Positions 32,004 through 40,103 of a stretch of DNA of 64,000 nucleotides are shown here, piece after piece (position 1 is the stretch's first letter; every line of letters begins with the position of its first letter). The stretch lies in contig NZ_CP041335.1 in the NCBI RefSeq assembly GCF_008033135.1, forward strand, positions 2,733,925-2,797,924, given 5' to 3'. Below the pieces are notes generated by a model. It searched no databases, was not told the origin of the DNA, and saw only the letters and a program-made list of their open reading frames with translations. A program made the translations under genes and the position numbers. Source of the DNA: Chitinolyticbacter meiyuanensis (GTDB lineage: Bacteria; Pseudomonadota; Gammaproteobacteria; Burkholderiales; Chitinibacteraceae).

Positions 32004-32831
32004 ATGTTGTACCCCCAACTGTTCGCCGACCTGGAAAAGGCGCGCTGGAACATGGCCAACGATATTCCCTGGGGCGAGTTCGATGCCAGCCTGCTCTCCG
32101 AGGAACAGGCGATGACGATCAAGATGAACGCCATCACCGAATGGTCGGCGCTGCCCGCCACTGAGATGTTCCTGCGCGACAACCGCGACGATTCGGACTT
32201 CTCCGCCTTCATGTCGATCTGGTTCTACGAGGAGCAGAAGCACTCGCTGGTGCTGATGGAATACCTGCGCCGCTTCCGCCCGGAACTCGCCCCGACCGAG
32301 GAGGAGCTGCACGCGGTGCGCTTCGACTTCGACCCGGCCCCGCCGCTGGAAACCCTGATGCTGCACTTCTGCGGCGAAGTGCGCCTTACCCAGTGGTATC
32401 GCCGCGCCTCCGAGTGGCACACCGAACCGGTGATCAAGGCGATCTACAAGACGCTGTCCACCGACGAAGCCCGCCACGGCGGCGCCTACCTGAAATACAT
32501 GAAGCGCGCGATCGAACACTGCGGTGACGAAGCGCGTGCCGCATTCGCCAAGATCGGCTTCCTGATGGCTTCCAGCGGTCGTTCAGGCAAGCCGTTGCAT
32601 CCGACCAACCTGCATGTGAACAAGACGCTGTTCCCCAACGACACGGTGCAAAGCCGCCTGCCGGATCCCGAGTGGCTGGAGCGCTGGCTGGACCAGCAGA
32701 TCCAGTTCGGCAAGGAGTGGGAAGCGCGCGTGGTCGGCGGCATTTTGCGCAACCTGTCCAGCCTGTTTGGCGTGGCACTGGAGACGATTTCCGATCTCAA
32801 CCGCTACCGCAAGCAACTGGTCACCGCCTGA
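32004..32831 (+). CDS. Ferritin-like diiron protein, acyl-ACP-desaturase-like
   Basis: 275 residues, all-helical, with two diiron motifs: 'EWSALPATEMFLRDNRDDSD' followed by 'IWFYEEQKHSLVLMEYLRRF' (E..EExxH), and 'EVRLTQWYRRASEW' followed by 'LSTDEARHGGAYLKYM' (E..DExRH). These patterns match the ferritin-like superfamily that includes soluble acyl-ACP desaturases and related oxidases. A hydroxylase or desaturase acting on an acyl or aromatic substrate is plausible, but the substrate is unknown. GAAGGAG lies 8 nt before the ATG. A separate membrane-bound desaturase lies 2 kb downstream. A strong hairpin terminator follows this gene. Confidence 0.78.
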   Translation: MLYPQLFADLEKARWNMANDIPWGEFDASLLSEEQAMTIKMNAITEWSALPATEMFLRDNRDDSDFSAFMSIWFYEEQKHSLVLMEYLRRFRPELAPTEEELHAVRFDFDPAPPLETLMLHFCGEVRLTQWYRRASEWHTEPVIKAIYKTLSTDEARHGGAYLKYMKRAIEHCGDEARAAFAKIGFLMASSGRSGKPLHPTNLHVNKTLFPNDTVQSRLPDPEWLERWLDQQIQFGKEWEARVVGGILRNLSSLFGVALETISDLNRYRKQLVTA

Positions 32832-32846
32832 CCGGGCCCGCTCGCG

Positions 32847-32886
32847 ACGGCGCCTCCGGCATCGGCCGGCGGCGCCGTTGTCATTT
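32847..32886 (+). terminator. Terminator after the ferritin-like gene
   Basis: ACGGCGCC (32847-32854) pairs with GGCGCCGT (32871-32878), with an inner CCGGC/GCCGG stem and the loop ATCG, followed by TGTCATTTT. The stem is very strong; the T-run is moderate. Confidence 0.75.
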
Positions 32887-32964
32887 TCACGAACCGCACA
32901 CCGTGGTTTGGCGCGAACGCGCCAGCATGTTAAAACCCACCGATCAGCCACCCGGACCGCCGCC

Positions 32965-33456
32965 ATGCACTATCCGCTGCCCGATTTCGAAGCGCACTGC
33001 GCCTCACCCGAATCACTGGCCGAGCGCATCGCCACCTTGCCGCGACCGCTGGTATTCACCAACGGCTGCTTCGACATCCTGCACCGCGGCCATGTCACCT
33101 ACCTCGCCCAGGCGCGGGCACTGGGTGCATCGCTGGTGGTGGCACTCAATACCGATGCGTCGGTGAAGCGCCAGGGCAAGGGCGACGATCGGCCGATCAA
33201 CGCGCTGGAAAACCGCGCCGCCGTGATGGCCTCGCTTGCCAGTGTCGATCTCGTGACCTGGTTTGACGCCGATACGCCGTATGAGCTCATCCTCGCGGTG
33301 AAGCCGGATGTGCTGGTCAAGGGCGGCGACTGGTCGATCGAACGCATCGTCGGTAGCCGCGAGGTGCTGGATTGGGGGGGCGAAGTCCACTCCATCCCGT
33401 TCCTGCACCAGACGTCCACCACCCAGACACTGCAGAAAATCCGTGCCCTCGGCTGA
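32965..33456 (+). CDS. rfaE2: D-glycero-beta-D-manno-heptose 1-phosphate adenylyltransferase (HldE C-domain type)
   Basis: 163 residues. This is the stand-alone cytidylyltransferase-like half of HldE, which converts heptose 1-phosphate plus ATP to ADP-heptose for the LPS inner core. Motifs: 'LVFTNGCFDILHRGHVTYLA' (HxGH nucleotide-binding), 'LVVALNTDASVKRQGKGDDR' followed by 'PINALENRA', and 'PDVLVKGGDW'. The kinase half is not present here, so it must be encoded elsewhere, as in organisms with split rfaE1/rfaE2. It precedes the MscS gene by 13 bp and may be co-transcribed. Confidence 0.93.
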   Translation: MHYPLPDFEAHCASPESLAERIATLPRPLVFTNGCFDILHRGHVTYLAQARALGASLVVALNTDASVKRQGKGDDRPINALENRAAVMASLASVDLVTWFDADTPYELILAVKPDVLVKGGDWSIERIVGSREVLDWGGEVHSIPFLHQTSTTQTLQKIRALG

Positions 33457-33469
33457 TCTCCCGCTCACG

Positions 33470-34822
33470 ATGAACGAACGGCATAACCTCGTCGTCTCGC
33501 TGCTCGCCGACATCAACCAGTTCGGCCTGACGCATCCACACATGTTGGCGCAGGCCGGCGCGCTGCTGCTCGCCATGGTGATGGCGCTGCTGGGCAACCG
33601 CTACCTCAAGCCGCGGCTCGGGCTGGAAAACAGCCGCTGGAAGCACGGCGGCGAAGGGCTGATGCGGATCTTCTTCCCACTGAATGCGCTACTGCTGCTG
33701 TGGCTGTTCAATTTCCTGCTGCGCTTTGCCTGGCCAGCACCGCACAAGCTGATCGATGTCGCCATCGTGCTGCTGATGGCGATGGTCAACATCCGCGTGC
33801 TGGTCTACGTGCTGCGCAACGCGTTCAACAACCCGCAGTGGCTGCAGCGCGGCGAGCGCTATATCGCCGGCCTGATCTGGCTGCTGTATGCGTTGCACGT
33901 GGTCGGCATCCTGCCCGAACTCGCGCAGGAGCTGAATGCGATCAAGTTCGCGATCGGCAAGACGTCGATCTCGCTGCTGGGCATCATCAACGGCGTGCTG
34001 TCGGTGGCGGGCACCCTGGTGGTGGCCATGTGGCTGGGGCGCCTCTTCGAAGCGCGGATGATGGCAGCCAGCCTCATCGACATGAACGTGCGCGTGGTCT
34101 CGGTGAAGATCGCACAGTCGCTGCTGGTGGTGCTGGCAGTGATCGTGGCATTGTCGCTGGTCGGCATCGATCTCACCGTGCTGTCGGTGTTCGGCGGCGC
34201 ACTGGGTGTGGGCCTTGGTTTCGGCCTGCAGAAGATCGCGTCCAATTATGTGTCGGGCTTCATCATCCTGCTCGATCGCTCGGTGAAGCTCGGTGACCTG
34301 ATCCAGGTGGACAACCGCCAGGGCGTGATCACCGGCCTGACCTCGCGTTACGTGGTGGTGAAGGGCGCGGACGGCACCGAAGCACTGGTGCCGAACGAGA
34401 CGCTGATCACCTCTACCGTGGTCAACCAGTCGTACAACGCGCGCGACGTGTGGATCAAGATGCCGGTGTCCGTCGCCTACGAATCGGATCTGGGCCTCGT
34501 GATGAAGCTGCTGGTCGACGCCACCCAAGGCTTCGAGCGCATCAAGGCCGATCCTGCACCGCGTGCCTTCATCGAGAATTTCGCTGCTAGCGGCGTCGAC
34601 ATGTCGCTGGGCTTCTGGGTGAAAGATCCCGAGAACGGAACGCTCGGATTGCGGTCCGACATCAACCAGCGCATCTGGGAAGCCTTCCGGGTGCACCGCA
34701 TCAGCATTCCCTTCAACCGGCTCGATGTGGTGCATTTCCGGCCCGCCGCCAGAATGGCAGGAGACGGCAACCTGCAGGGGCTGGTACCGGACGAGGTGCC
34801 CGACGGGAACCCGGATCGCTGA
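33470..34822 (+). CDS. MscS-family mechanosensitive channel with extra N-terminal helices
   Basis: 450 residues with about five membrane segments, then the MscS pore helix and beta domain: 'DLTVLSVFGGALGVGLGFGL' and 'QKIASNYVSGFIILLDRSVK', 'LGDLIQVDNRQGVITGLTSR' and 'GTEALVPNETLITSTVVNQS'. The glycine/alanine-rich pore helix and the 'F..LLD....GD' hinge are the family hallmark. It should open under membrane tension to release solutes in the inner membrane. It is larger than E. coli MscS (286 residues) because of the added N-terminal helices, as in YbdG/MscM-like members. The ATG at 33470 lies 13 bp after the rfaE2 stop. It could instead sense other lipid stress. Confidence 0.9.
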   Translation: MNERHNLVVSLLADINQFGLTHPHMLAQAGALLLAMVMALLGNRYLKPRLGLENSRWKHGGEGLMRIFFPLNALLLLWLFNFLLRFAWPAPHKLIDVAIVLLMAMVNIRVLVYVLRNAFNNPQWLQRGERYIAGLIWLLYALHVVGILPELAQELNAIKFAIGKTSISLLGIINGVLSVAGTLVVAMWLGRLFEARMMAASLIDMNVRVVSVKIAQSLLVVLAVIVALSLVGIDLTVLSVFGGALGVGLGFGLQKIASNYVSGFIILLDRSVKLGDLIQVDNRQGVITGLTSRYVVVKGADGTEALVPNETLITSTVVNQSYNARDVWIKMPVSVAYESDLGLVMKLLVDATQGFERIKADPAPRAFIENFAASGVDMSLGFWVKDPENGTLGLRSDINQRIWEAFRVHRISIPFNRLDVVHFRPAARMAGDGNLQGLVPDEVPDGNPDR

Positions 34823-34858
34823 CCACCGATCCAAATGTCCGGGCAAGATGCTGAAAAT

Positions 34859-34872
34859 TTGATTAATATCAG
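34859..34872 (+). promoter_or_regulatory. Candidate FNR/ANR box upstream of the fatty acid desaturase
   Basis: TTGATTAATATCAG matches 9 of 10 positions of TTGAT-N4-ATCAA. It is 64 bp before the desaturase ATG, in the 113-bp gap after the MscS gene, which puts it where a repressor or class II activator could act on that promoter. AT-rich DNA continues just downstream. Confidence 0.5.
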
Positions 34873-34935
34873 CGCCCTGTGCGTTTTTCCCGTGTTAGGG
34901 TGCGCGCGCATTGCATATACGGAGATACCCATAGC

Positions 34936-36129
34936 ATGACTTGGCTCAACGGCCTGATCGACCTGCCCTGGTGGGGCTACATCGTGGTGACGCTGGTGCT
35001 CACCCATATCACCATTGCCTCGGTCACCATTTACCTGCACCGCCACCAGGCGCACCGCGCCATCGATCTGGGTCCCATTCCCAGCCATTTCTTCCGTTTC
35101 TGGCTGTGGCTGACCACCGGCATGGTCACCAAGCAGTGGGCCGCCATCCACCGCAAGCACCACGCGCGTTGCGAAACTGCGGAAGATCCGCACAGCCCGC
35201 AAGTGCTCGGCATCAACAAGGTGATGTGGGAAGGCGCCGAGCTCTATCGCGCCGAGTCCAAGAATGCCGAAACCATGGAAAAATTCGGCCACGGCACGCC
35301 CGATGACTGGCTGGAGCGCAATATTTACAGCAAGCACAGCGCCAAGGGCCCGACGCTGATGATGATCCTGAACCTCGCGCTCTTCGGCGTGAACGGCATC
35401 TGGATCTGGGCGATCCAGATGATCTGGATCCCGTTCTGGGCCGCCGGTGTGATCAACGGCCTCGGCCACTATGTGGGCTATCGCAATTTCGAGTGCGAGG
35501 ACGCTTCGACCAACCTCGTGCCGTGGGGCATCATCGTTGGCGGCGAAGAGCTGCACAACAATCACCACACCTTCGGCACCTCGGCCAAGTTCTCGTACAA
35601 GTGGTTCGAGTTCGATATCGGCTGGGGCTACATCCGTACGCTGGAAATGTTGCGTATGGCCAAGGTGCGCCGTGTGGCACCTAAGTTCAAGCGCGCCGAG
35701 GTCCGTCCGGAAATCGACGAGCACGCGCTCGCCGTGGTCATCGCCAACCGCTACGCCATCGCCGCCCAGTACGCCCGCAGCTTCAAGGCCACTGTGGCCG
35801 AAGAGCTCGACAAGCTGCGCGCCAATGCCCGCCTGCCGCACCTGGAAGCCAATCCGGCCCGCCAGATGAAGGTGTGGCTGAAGCAGGACGCCAAGGACAC
35901 CCCGGAAAACGACAAGCAGCGCCTCGACCAGATCCTGGCCGAAAGCAAGACGCTGGCCCAGGTCTATCAGATGCGCCAGGAACTCACCCGGCTGTGGGAG
36001 CGCTCGTCGCTGAGCCGTGGCGAGCTGATCAAGCATCTGCAGGACTGGTGCGCCCGCGCCGAGGCCAGCGGCATCGCCGCGCTGCAGGAGTTTTCGCTGC
36101 GTCTGCGCTCGGTGGCGATGGTGCATTGA
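34936..36129 (+). CDS. Membrane fatty acid desaturase (delta-9 type)
   Basis: 397 residues. Histidine boxes typical of membrane diiron desaturases are present: 'IYLHRHQAHRAI' (HxxxxH), 'WAAIHRKHHARCE' (HxxHH) and 'GEELHNNHHTF' (HxxHH). Membrane segments lie at about residues 13-33, 50-65, 150-175 and 178-190. It inserts a double bond into acyl chains in the inner membrane using O2. The C-terminal 130 residues are soluble, charged and helical, as in the DesA group of pseudomonads. The ATG at 34936 gives MTWLNGLIDLPWWGY. A candidate FNR box sits upstream, which would tie membrane unsaturation to oxygen. Confidence 0.92.
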   Translation: MTWLNGLIDLPWWGYIVVTLVLTHITIASVTIYLHRHQAHRAIDLGPIPSHFFRFWLWLTTGMVTKQWAAIHRKHHARCETAEDPHSPQVLGINKVMWEGAELYRAESKNAETMEKFGHGTPDDWLERNIYSKHSAKGPTLMMILNLALFGVNGIWIWAIQMIWIPFWAAGVINGLGHYVGYRNFECEDASTNLVPWGIIVGGEELHNNHHTFGTSAKFSYKWFEFDIGWGYIRTLEMLRMAKVRRVAPKFKRAEVRPEIDEHALAVVIANRYAIAAQYARSFKATVAEELDKLRANARLPHLEANPARQMKVWLKQDAKDTPENDKQRLDQILAESKTLAQVYQMRQELTRLWERSSLSRGELIKHLQDWCARAEASGIAALQEFSLRLRSVAMVH

Positions 36130-36250
36130 TCACCTGCGCCGGATCAAGCCGGCGCGACATCGCAATTGCGCAGACACCGTGTGGCGGCCATGATGGGATT
36201 GTCCCCGCTTGGCCTACCCCACCGGATCGCTGGCTGATCGCAATTTGAGC

Positions 36251-36283
36251 AAGGCGAACCTTACGGGGTTCGCCTTATCATTT
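36251..36283 (+). terminator. Hairpin in the ridA leader (terminator or attenuator-like)
   Basis: AAGGCGAACC (36251-36260) pairs perfectly with GGTTCGCCTT (36267-36276) around the loop TTACGG and is followed by ATCATTTT. It ends about 28 bp before the ridA ATG and directly precedes the AAGGAG ribosome site. It may terminate upstream transcription, or sit in the ridA 5' leader. Confidence 0.7.
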
Positions 36284-36304
36284 TCCCGATCCAAGGAGCT
36301 CGTC

Positions 36305-36658
36305 ATGTCTGCAGCCATCCAGCGTTACCACATCGGCCCCCGTCTTTCCGAAATCGTGGTCCACAACAACACCGTGTACCTCGCCGGCCAGATCGCAGAA
36401 ACCCTGGACAAGGACACGCGCGGCCAGACCGAGGAAGTGCTCGCCGCCATCGACCGTCTGCTCGGGGAAGTAGGTTCGGACAAGCAGAAGGTGCTGTCCG
36501 TGACCATCTACCTCGCCGACATGGCCGACTACGACGCGATGAACGAAGTCTGGTCGACCTGGGTGGTGCACTGTCAGACACCCGCCCGCGCCACCGTCGA
36601 AGCGCGCCTTGCCGATCCGCGCTACCGCGTCGAGATGTCGGTGATCGCCGCGCTCTGA
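36305..36658 (+). CDS. RidA family reactive-intermediate deaminase-like protein
   Basis: 117 residues of the YjgF/YER057c/UK114 family, trimers that deaminate reactive enamine/imine intermediates made by PLP enzymes. Family segments: 'IVVHNNTVYLAGQIAETLDK', 'QTEEVLAAIDRLLGEVGSDK', 'VLSVTIYLADMADYDAMNEV' and 'PARATVEARLADPRYRVEMS', including the conserved catalytic arginine (PARATVEAR). AAGGAG lies 8 nt upstream. It precedes the GH18 chitinase gene by 41 bp, so they are probably co-transcribed, perhaps linking chitin-derived amino sugar use to imine clearance. That link is an inference. Confidence 0.92.
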   Translation: MSAAIQRYHIGPRLSEIVVHNNTVYLAGQIAETLDKDTRGQTEEVLAAIDRLLGEVGSDKQKVLSVTIYLADMADYDAMNEVWSTWVVHCQTPARATVEARLADPRYRVEMSVIAAL

Positions 36659-36699
36659 GCTCCTCCGCTTTTCACCCGCCCCCGCCAGAAGGAACCGTG

Positions 36700-37773
36700 A
36701 TGCCCAGCAACCCCATCCTGCTTGCCTACTTTGCCGGCTGGAAAGACTGGAGCGGCCTGCCGCTCGAGCGTGATGCCACGCGCCTGACCCATATCTGCTT
36801 TGCCTTTGCCAATATTCGCGGCGACGGCGAACTGGCGCTCTTTGCCGAAGGCGATACCGACAAGCAGGCCAGGGCCCAGACCCACTTCGCCACGCTGCAT
36901 CGGATGCGCGAGATCAACCCCAAGCTCAGGCTGTTGATCTCGATCGGTGGCTGGGCTGCCGACGGGTTCTCCGACGCCGCGCTCGATGCCGGCACGCGCG
37001 AGCGCTTTTCCAAGGCGGCCATCGCGTTCATGCAGGAGCGTGGGCTCGACGGCATCGACCTCGATTGGGAATACCCGAGCAACGACATGGCGAGCATCAA
37101 GGCGCGCCCTGAGGACAAGCGCAACTTCACGTTGATGCTGGCCGACCTGCGCGAGCGACTCGATGCGCTGTCCGATGCCGAAGGCCGCAAGGGCGACGAA
37201 CGCTACCTGCTGACGATCGCCGCCGGGGCCGGGCAGTACTACCTCGATGGCGTAGAGATGGCCGAGGTCGCGCGGCTGTGTGACTTCGTCAACCTGATGA
37301 CCTACGACTTCTACAACGGCTGGGCCACCCGCGCCGGCCACCACACCAACCTCTACAACACGCCGGTCGATCCGGATGGCGACAGCTGCGCCAAATCGGT
37401 GGCGCTGTTCACGGCGAACGGTCTGCCCAAGGAAAAACTGGTGCTCGGCTGCGCCTTCTATGGTCGCAGCCTCAAGGGGGTCGGCACTGCCGGGCTTGGT
37501 GCGCCGGGCACACCGCAAAGCAACGGCGGCTACAGCTACAGCGAAATCCCCGCGCTGATCGCCTGCGGACGCGCCGTCCGGCACTGGGATGAAGCCGCCA
37601 AATCTCCCTGGCTAATGGTCGATGGCGATGAATTCGTCAGCTACGAGGACGCCGAATCGCTGCGCCACAAGGCCGATTTCGCCAAGGCACAGGGCCTGGC
37701 CGGCACCTTCTTCTGGGAATACACCGAAGACGGCACCGACACCCTGCTCGATACGCTATGGACGCATCGCTGA
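36700..37773 (+). CDS. GH18 chitinase-like enzyme without signal peptide
   Basis: 357 residues. The GH18 barrel has 'PKLRLLISIGGWAADGFSDA' and 'GLDGIDLDWEYPSND', the DxxDxDxE catalytic motif with the acid Glu, then 'VNLMTYDFYNGWATRAGHHT' and 'LVLGCAFYGRSLKG', plus 'GLAGTFFWEYTEDGTDTLLD' at the C-terminus. The protein begins MPSNPILLAYFAGWKDWSGL directly in the barrel, with no signal peptide and no binding module, so cytosolic action on imported chito-oligosaccharides, or non-classical export, is suggested. AAGGA lies 6 nt before the ATG at 36700; a GTG just upstream (36697) is the alternative start. Confidence 0.92.
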   Translation: MPSNPILLAYFAGWKDWSGLPLERDATRLTHICFAFANIRGDGELALFAEGDTDKQARAQTHFATLHRMREINPKLRLLISIGGWAADGFSDAALDAGTRERFSKAAIAFMQERGLDGIDLDWEYPSNDMASIKARPEDKRNFTLMLADLRERLDALSDAEGRKGDERYLLTIAAGAGQYYLDGVEMAEVARLCDFVNLMTYDFYNGWATRAGHHTNLYNTPVDPDGDSCAKSVALFTANGLPKEKLVLGCAFYGRSLKGVGTAGLGAPGTPQSNGGYSYSEIPALIACGRAVRHWDEAAKSPWLMVDGDEFVSYEDAESLRHKADFAKAQGLAGTFFWEYTEDGTDTLLDTLWTHR

Positions 37774-37783
37774 GCGGAACGGC

Positions 37784-38692
37784 CTAACCCAGCCCCCGAT
37801 CCCACGGGGGCGCATCGCCCCAGGCTTCGACCAGATAGTCGATCATGCTGCGCACCTTGGCAGTGACGTGGCGCCGGCTTGGGTAGACAGCCCAGGCGTA
37901 GAGCTCGGGCTGGCCGTGCTCGGCCAGCAGCGACACAACTTCACCACTGCGCAGCGCATCGCCGATCAGGAAGGTAGGCTGGCGCACGATGCCTTCGCCG
38001 GCAATCGCCGCGGCACACAGCATGTCGCCGTTGTTGGCCCTGAAGTTGCCTTTCACCTTCACCTTCTCGCTGCCATCGGTGCCGAAGGTCCAGTCGTCAC
38101 CGGTGCTGGCGTAGGTGTAGCCCAGGCAATTGTGGCCCGCCAGCGCTTGCGGCGTCGTCGGCGTGCCGTGGCGGGCAAGGTAGTCGGGCGAGGCACAGAT
38201 CACCAGCCGGATCGGGCACAGCCGGCGTGCGATCAGATTGTTCGGCAGTTGCGGCGAGATGCGCAGCGCCAGATCGAAACCTTCGTCAACGAGGTCTACC
38301 GCGCGATCGGCCAACTCCAGATCGAGCGCCACTTCGGGATAGCGCCGGCGGTATTCGGCGAGCAGCGGGGACAGATGGCGGATGCCCAACGACAACGGTG
38401 CCGAAATACGCAGCGTGCCGCGCGGCCGCTGCGTGGCGGTGGAGAGCGCCGCCTCAGCCTCCTCGATATCACCGAGGATCTGTTGGCAACGTTCGTAGTA
38501 GGCGTAACCCGCTTCGGTGGGGCTGAGCTTGCGGGTGGTGCGGTTCAGGAGCCGCGTACCGAGGTGGTTTTCCAGATCGGCGACAAGGCGTGAGGCCGCC
38601 GTAGTCGAGATCTGCAGGCGTTCGGCCGCCCGAACAAAGCTGCCCGCTTCCATCACCTTGGCGAAGACCTGCATCGCCACCAGTCTGTCCAT
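37784..38692 (-). CDS. LysR family transcriptional regulator
   Basis: 302 residues, the usual LysR length. N-terminal helix-turn-helix: 'MQVFAKVMEAGSFVRAAERL', 'QISTTAASRLVADLENHLGT' and 'RLLNRTTRKLSPTEAGYAYY'. The substrate-binding region begins 'PRGTLRISAPLSLGIRHLSP' and is of the DmlR/PgrR-like type, ending in 'HVTAKVRSMIDYLVEAW'. It is divergent from the Bcr/CflA pump gene (122-bp gap) with an inverted repeat between them, so it probably controls that pump. The effector is unknown. Its 3' end is 11 bp from the chitinase gene, tail to tail. Confidence 0.92.
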   Translation of the reverse strand: MDRLVAMQVFAKVMEAGSFVRAAERLQISTTAASRLVADLENHLGTRLLNRTTRKLSPTEAGYAYYERCQQILGDIEEAEAALSTATQRPRGTLRISAPLSLGIRHLSPLLAEYRRRYPEVALDLELADRAVDLVDEGFDLALRISPQLPNNLIARRLCPIRLVICASPDYLARHGTPTTPQALAGHNCLGYTYASTGDDWTFGTDGSEKVKVKGNFRANNGDMLCAAAIAGEGIVRQPTFLIGDALRSGEVVSLLAEHGQPELYAWAVYPSRRHVTAKVRSMIDYLVEAWGDAPPWDRGLG

Positions 38693-38730
38693 GTTTATCC
38701 CGTATTCAGGCAGATATCCTGTCGATCAGC

Positions 38731-38765
38731 CCAGTTTATTTCATCCATTCACCAGATCAAACTGG
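38731..38765. promoter_or_regulatory. Inverted repeat between lysR and the Bcr/CflA pump gene
   Basis: CCAGTTT (38731-38737) and AAACTGG (38759-38765) are perfect 7-bp arms with a 21-bp AT-rich spacer. LysR regulators bind such dyads near the divergent promoters. The left arm is 38 bp before the regulator start and the right arm 49 bp before the pump start. Confidence 0.45.
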
Positions 38766-38814
38766 CAGGCTTGCCGCCTGATCCGGGCGATGCACCTCTT
38801 TTCCGTTTTCCGCC

Positions 38815-40002
38815 ATGCTCCAGACCTCCTCCCGCCTGCCCGGCTGGGTCGTGCTGCTCGGCACGCTGACCGCGCTCGGCCCGCTGTCGATCGACATGTA
38901 TCTGCCGGCCTTCCCAGCGATCGAACACGACCTGGGCCACGGCGCGCAACTCACGCTGGCGAGCTTCTTCATCGGCCTTGCTGTTGGCCAATTGCTCTAC
39001 GGCCCGGTCAGCGACCGTTTCGGCCGCAAGCCACCGCTCTATGTCGGCCTTGCGCTCTACGTGCTGGCCAGCCTCGGCTGCGTGTTCGCCGCCAGTCTCG
39101 ATGCATTGATCGCACTGCGCTTCGTGCAGGCGCTCGGTGGCTGCGCCGGCATGGTGATCACCCGCGCCATCGTGCGCGACCGCTGCGACGCGCGGCAGGC
39201 AGCACAGGTGTTCGCCATGCTGATGCTGGTGATGGGGCTTGCGCCCATCCTGGCGCCACTGCTCGGCGGCTGGCTGCTCACGGTGACGAGCTGGCACGCC
39301 ATCTTTGCGGCGCAGGCGCTGTTTGCTGCTATGTGCCTGATCGCCGTGCACCGCCTGCTCGCCGAGTCGCACGACACCCGCGATGTCGCGCCACTGCGGC
39401 TCGGCCAGGTATTACGCGGTTATGGTCGGCTACTGACCCATCGCGGTTTCATCGGCTATGTGCTCACCGGCGGGCTCGCGCAGGCCGGCATGTTCGGCTA
39501 CATCGCCGGCTCGCCGACCGTGCTGATCGAGCAGTACGGCATTGCACCCCAGCACTACGGCTGGGTGTTTGGCCTCAATGCGCTGGGCCTGATTGCGGCA
39601 AGCCAACTTAATGCGCGGCAACTGAAGAGCCAGGATCTGACCGTGTTGCTGCGCCGCGCCCTGTGGGTGCCGCTGCTTGCCACGCTGGCACTGCTGACGC
39701 AGGCGCTCAGCGGCCTGGCGCCACTCGCTGGGCTGCTGCTGTGCTTCTTCGCCTATCTGACGAGCCTCGGCTACATCAATCCCAATGCCACCGCCGCGGC
39801 ACTGGCCAGCCAGGGCCAGCATGCCGGTTCGGCCAGCGCGCTGATCGGCAGCCTGCAGTTCAGCATCGCCACCGTCGCAGCCATTGCAGTGGAAGCACTG
39901 CACGACGGCACGCCCCACCCGCTTGCCATCGTGATGGCGGCATGCGGCATCGGGGCGTTCGTGGCACACCGGCTCTTGGCAAGAGCGTCACACGGCAGTT
40001 GA
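38815..40002 (+). CDS. Bcr/CflA family multidrug efflux MFS transporter
   Basis: 395 residues, about 12 membrane helices. The Bcr/CflA pattern is strong: 'LGPLSIDMYLPAFPAIEHDL', 'LASFFIGLAVGQLLYGPVSD' and 'RFGRKPPLYVGLALYVLASL' (MFS motif A), and 'RFVQALGGCAGMVITRAIVR' followed by D. It exports drugs such as bicyclomycin or chloramphenicol, or metabolites, by proton antiport. It faces the LysR regulator. The ATG at 38815 gives MLQTSSRLPGWVVLLG. Substrate not determined. Confidence 0.92.
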   Translation: MLQTSSRLPGWVVLLGTLTALGPLSIDMYLPAFPAIEHDLGHGAQLTLASFFIGLAVGQLLYGPVSDRFGRKPPLYVGLALYVLASLGCVFAASLDALIALRFVQALGGCAGMVITRAIVRDRCDARQAAQVFAMLMLVMGLAPILAPLLGGWLLTVTSWHAIFAAQALFAAMCLIAVHRLLAESHDTRDVAPLRLGQVLRGYGRLLTHRGFIGYVLTGGLAQAGMFGYIAGSPTVLIEQYGIAPQHYGWVFGLNALGLIAASQLNARQLKSQDLTVLLRRALWVPLLATLALLTQALSGLAPLAGLLLCFFAYLTSLGYINPNATAAALASQGQHAGSASALIGSLQFSIATVAAIAVEALHDGTPHPLAIVMAACGIGAFVAHRLLARASHGS

Positions 40003-40103
40003 TCCACGCCGCCGGTCCCAGGGCAGCGCCCCTGCCGCCTGCAGCGCTTTTCCATTAGAATCGAAAGCTTTGTGATTTCACCGCCTTCGGGCGCGAGCGC
40101 TCC

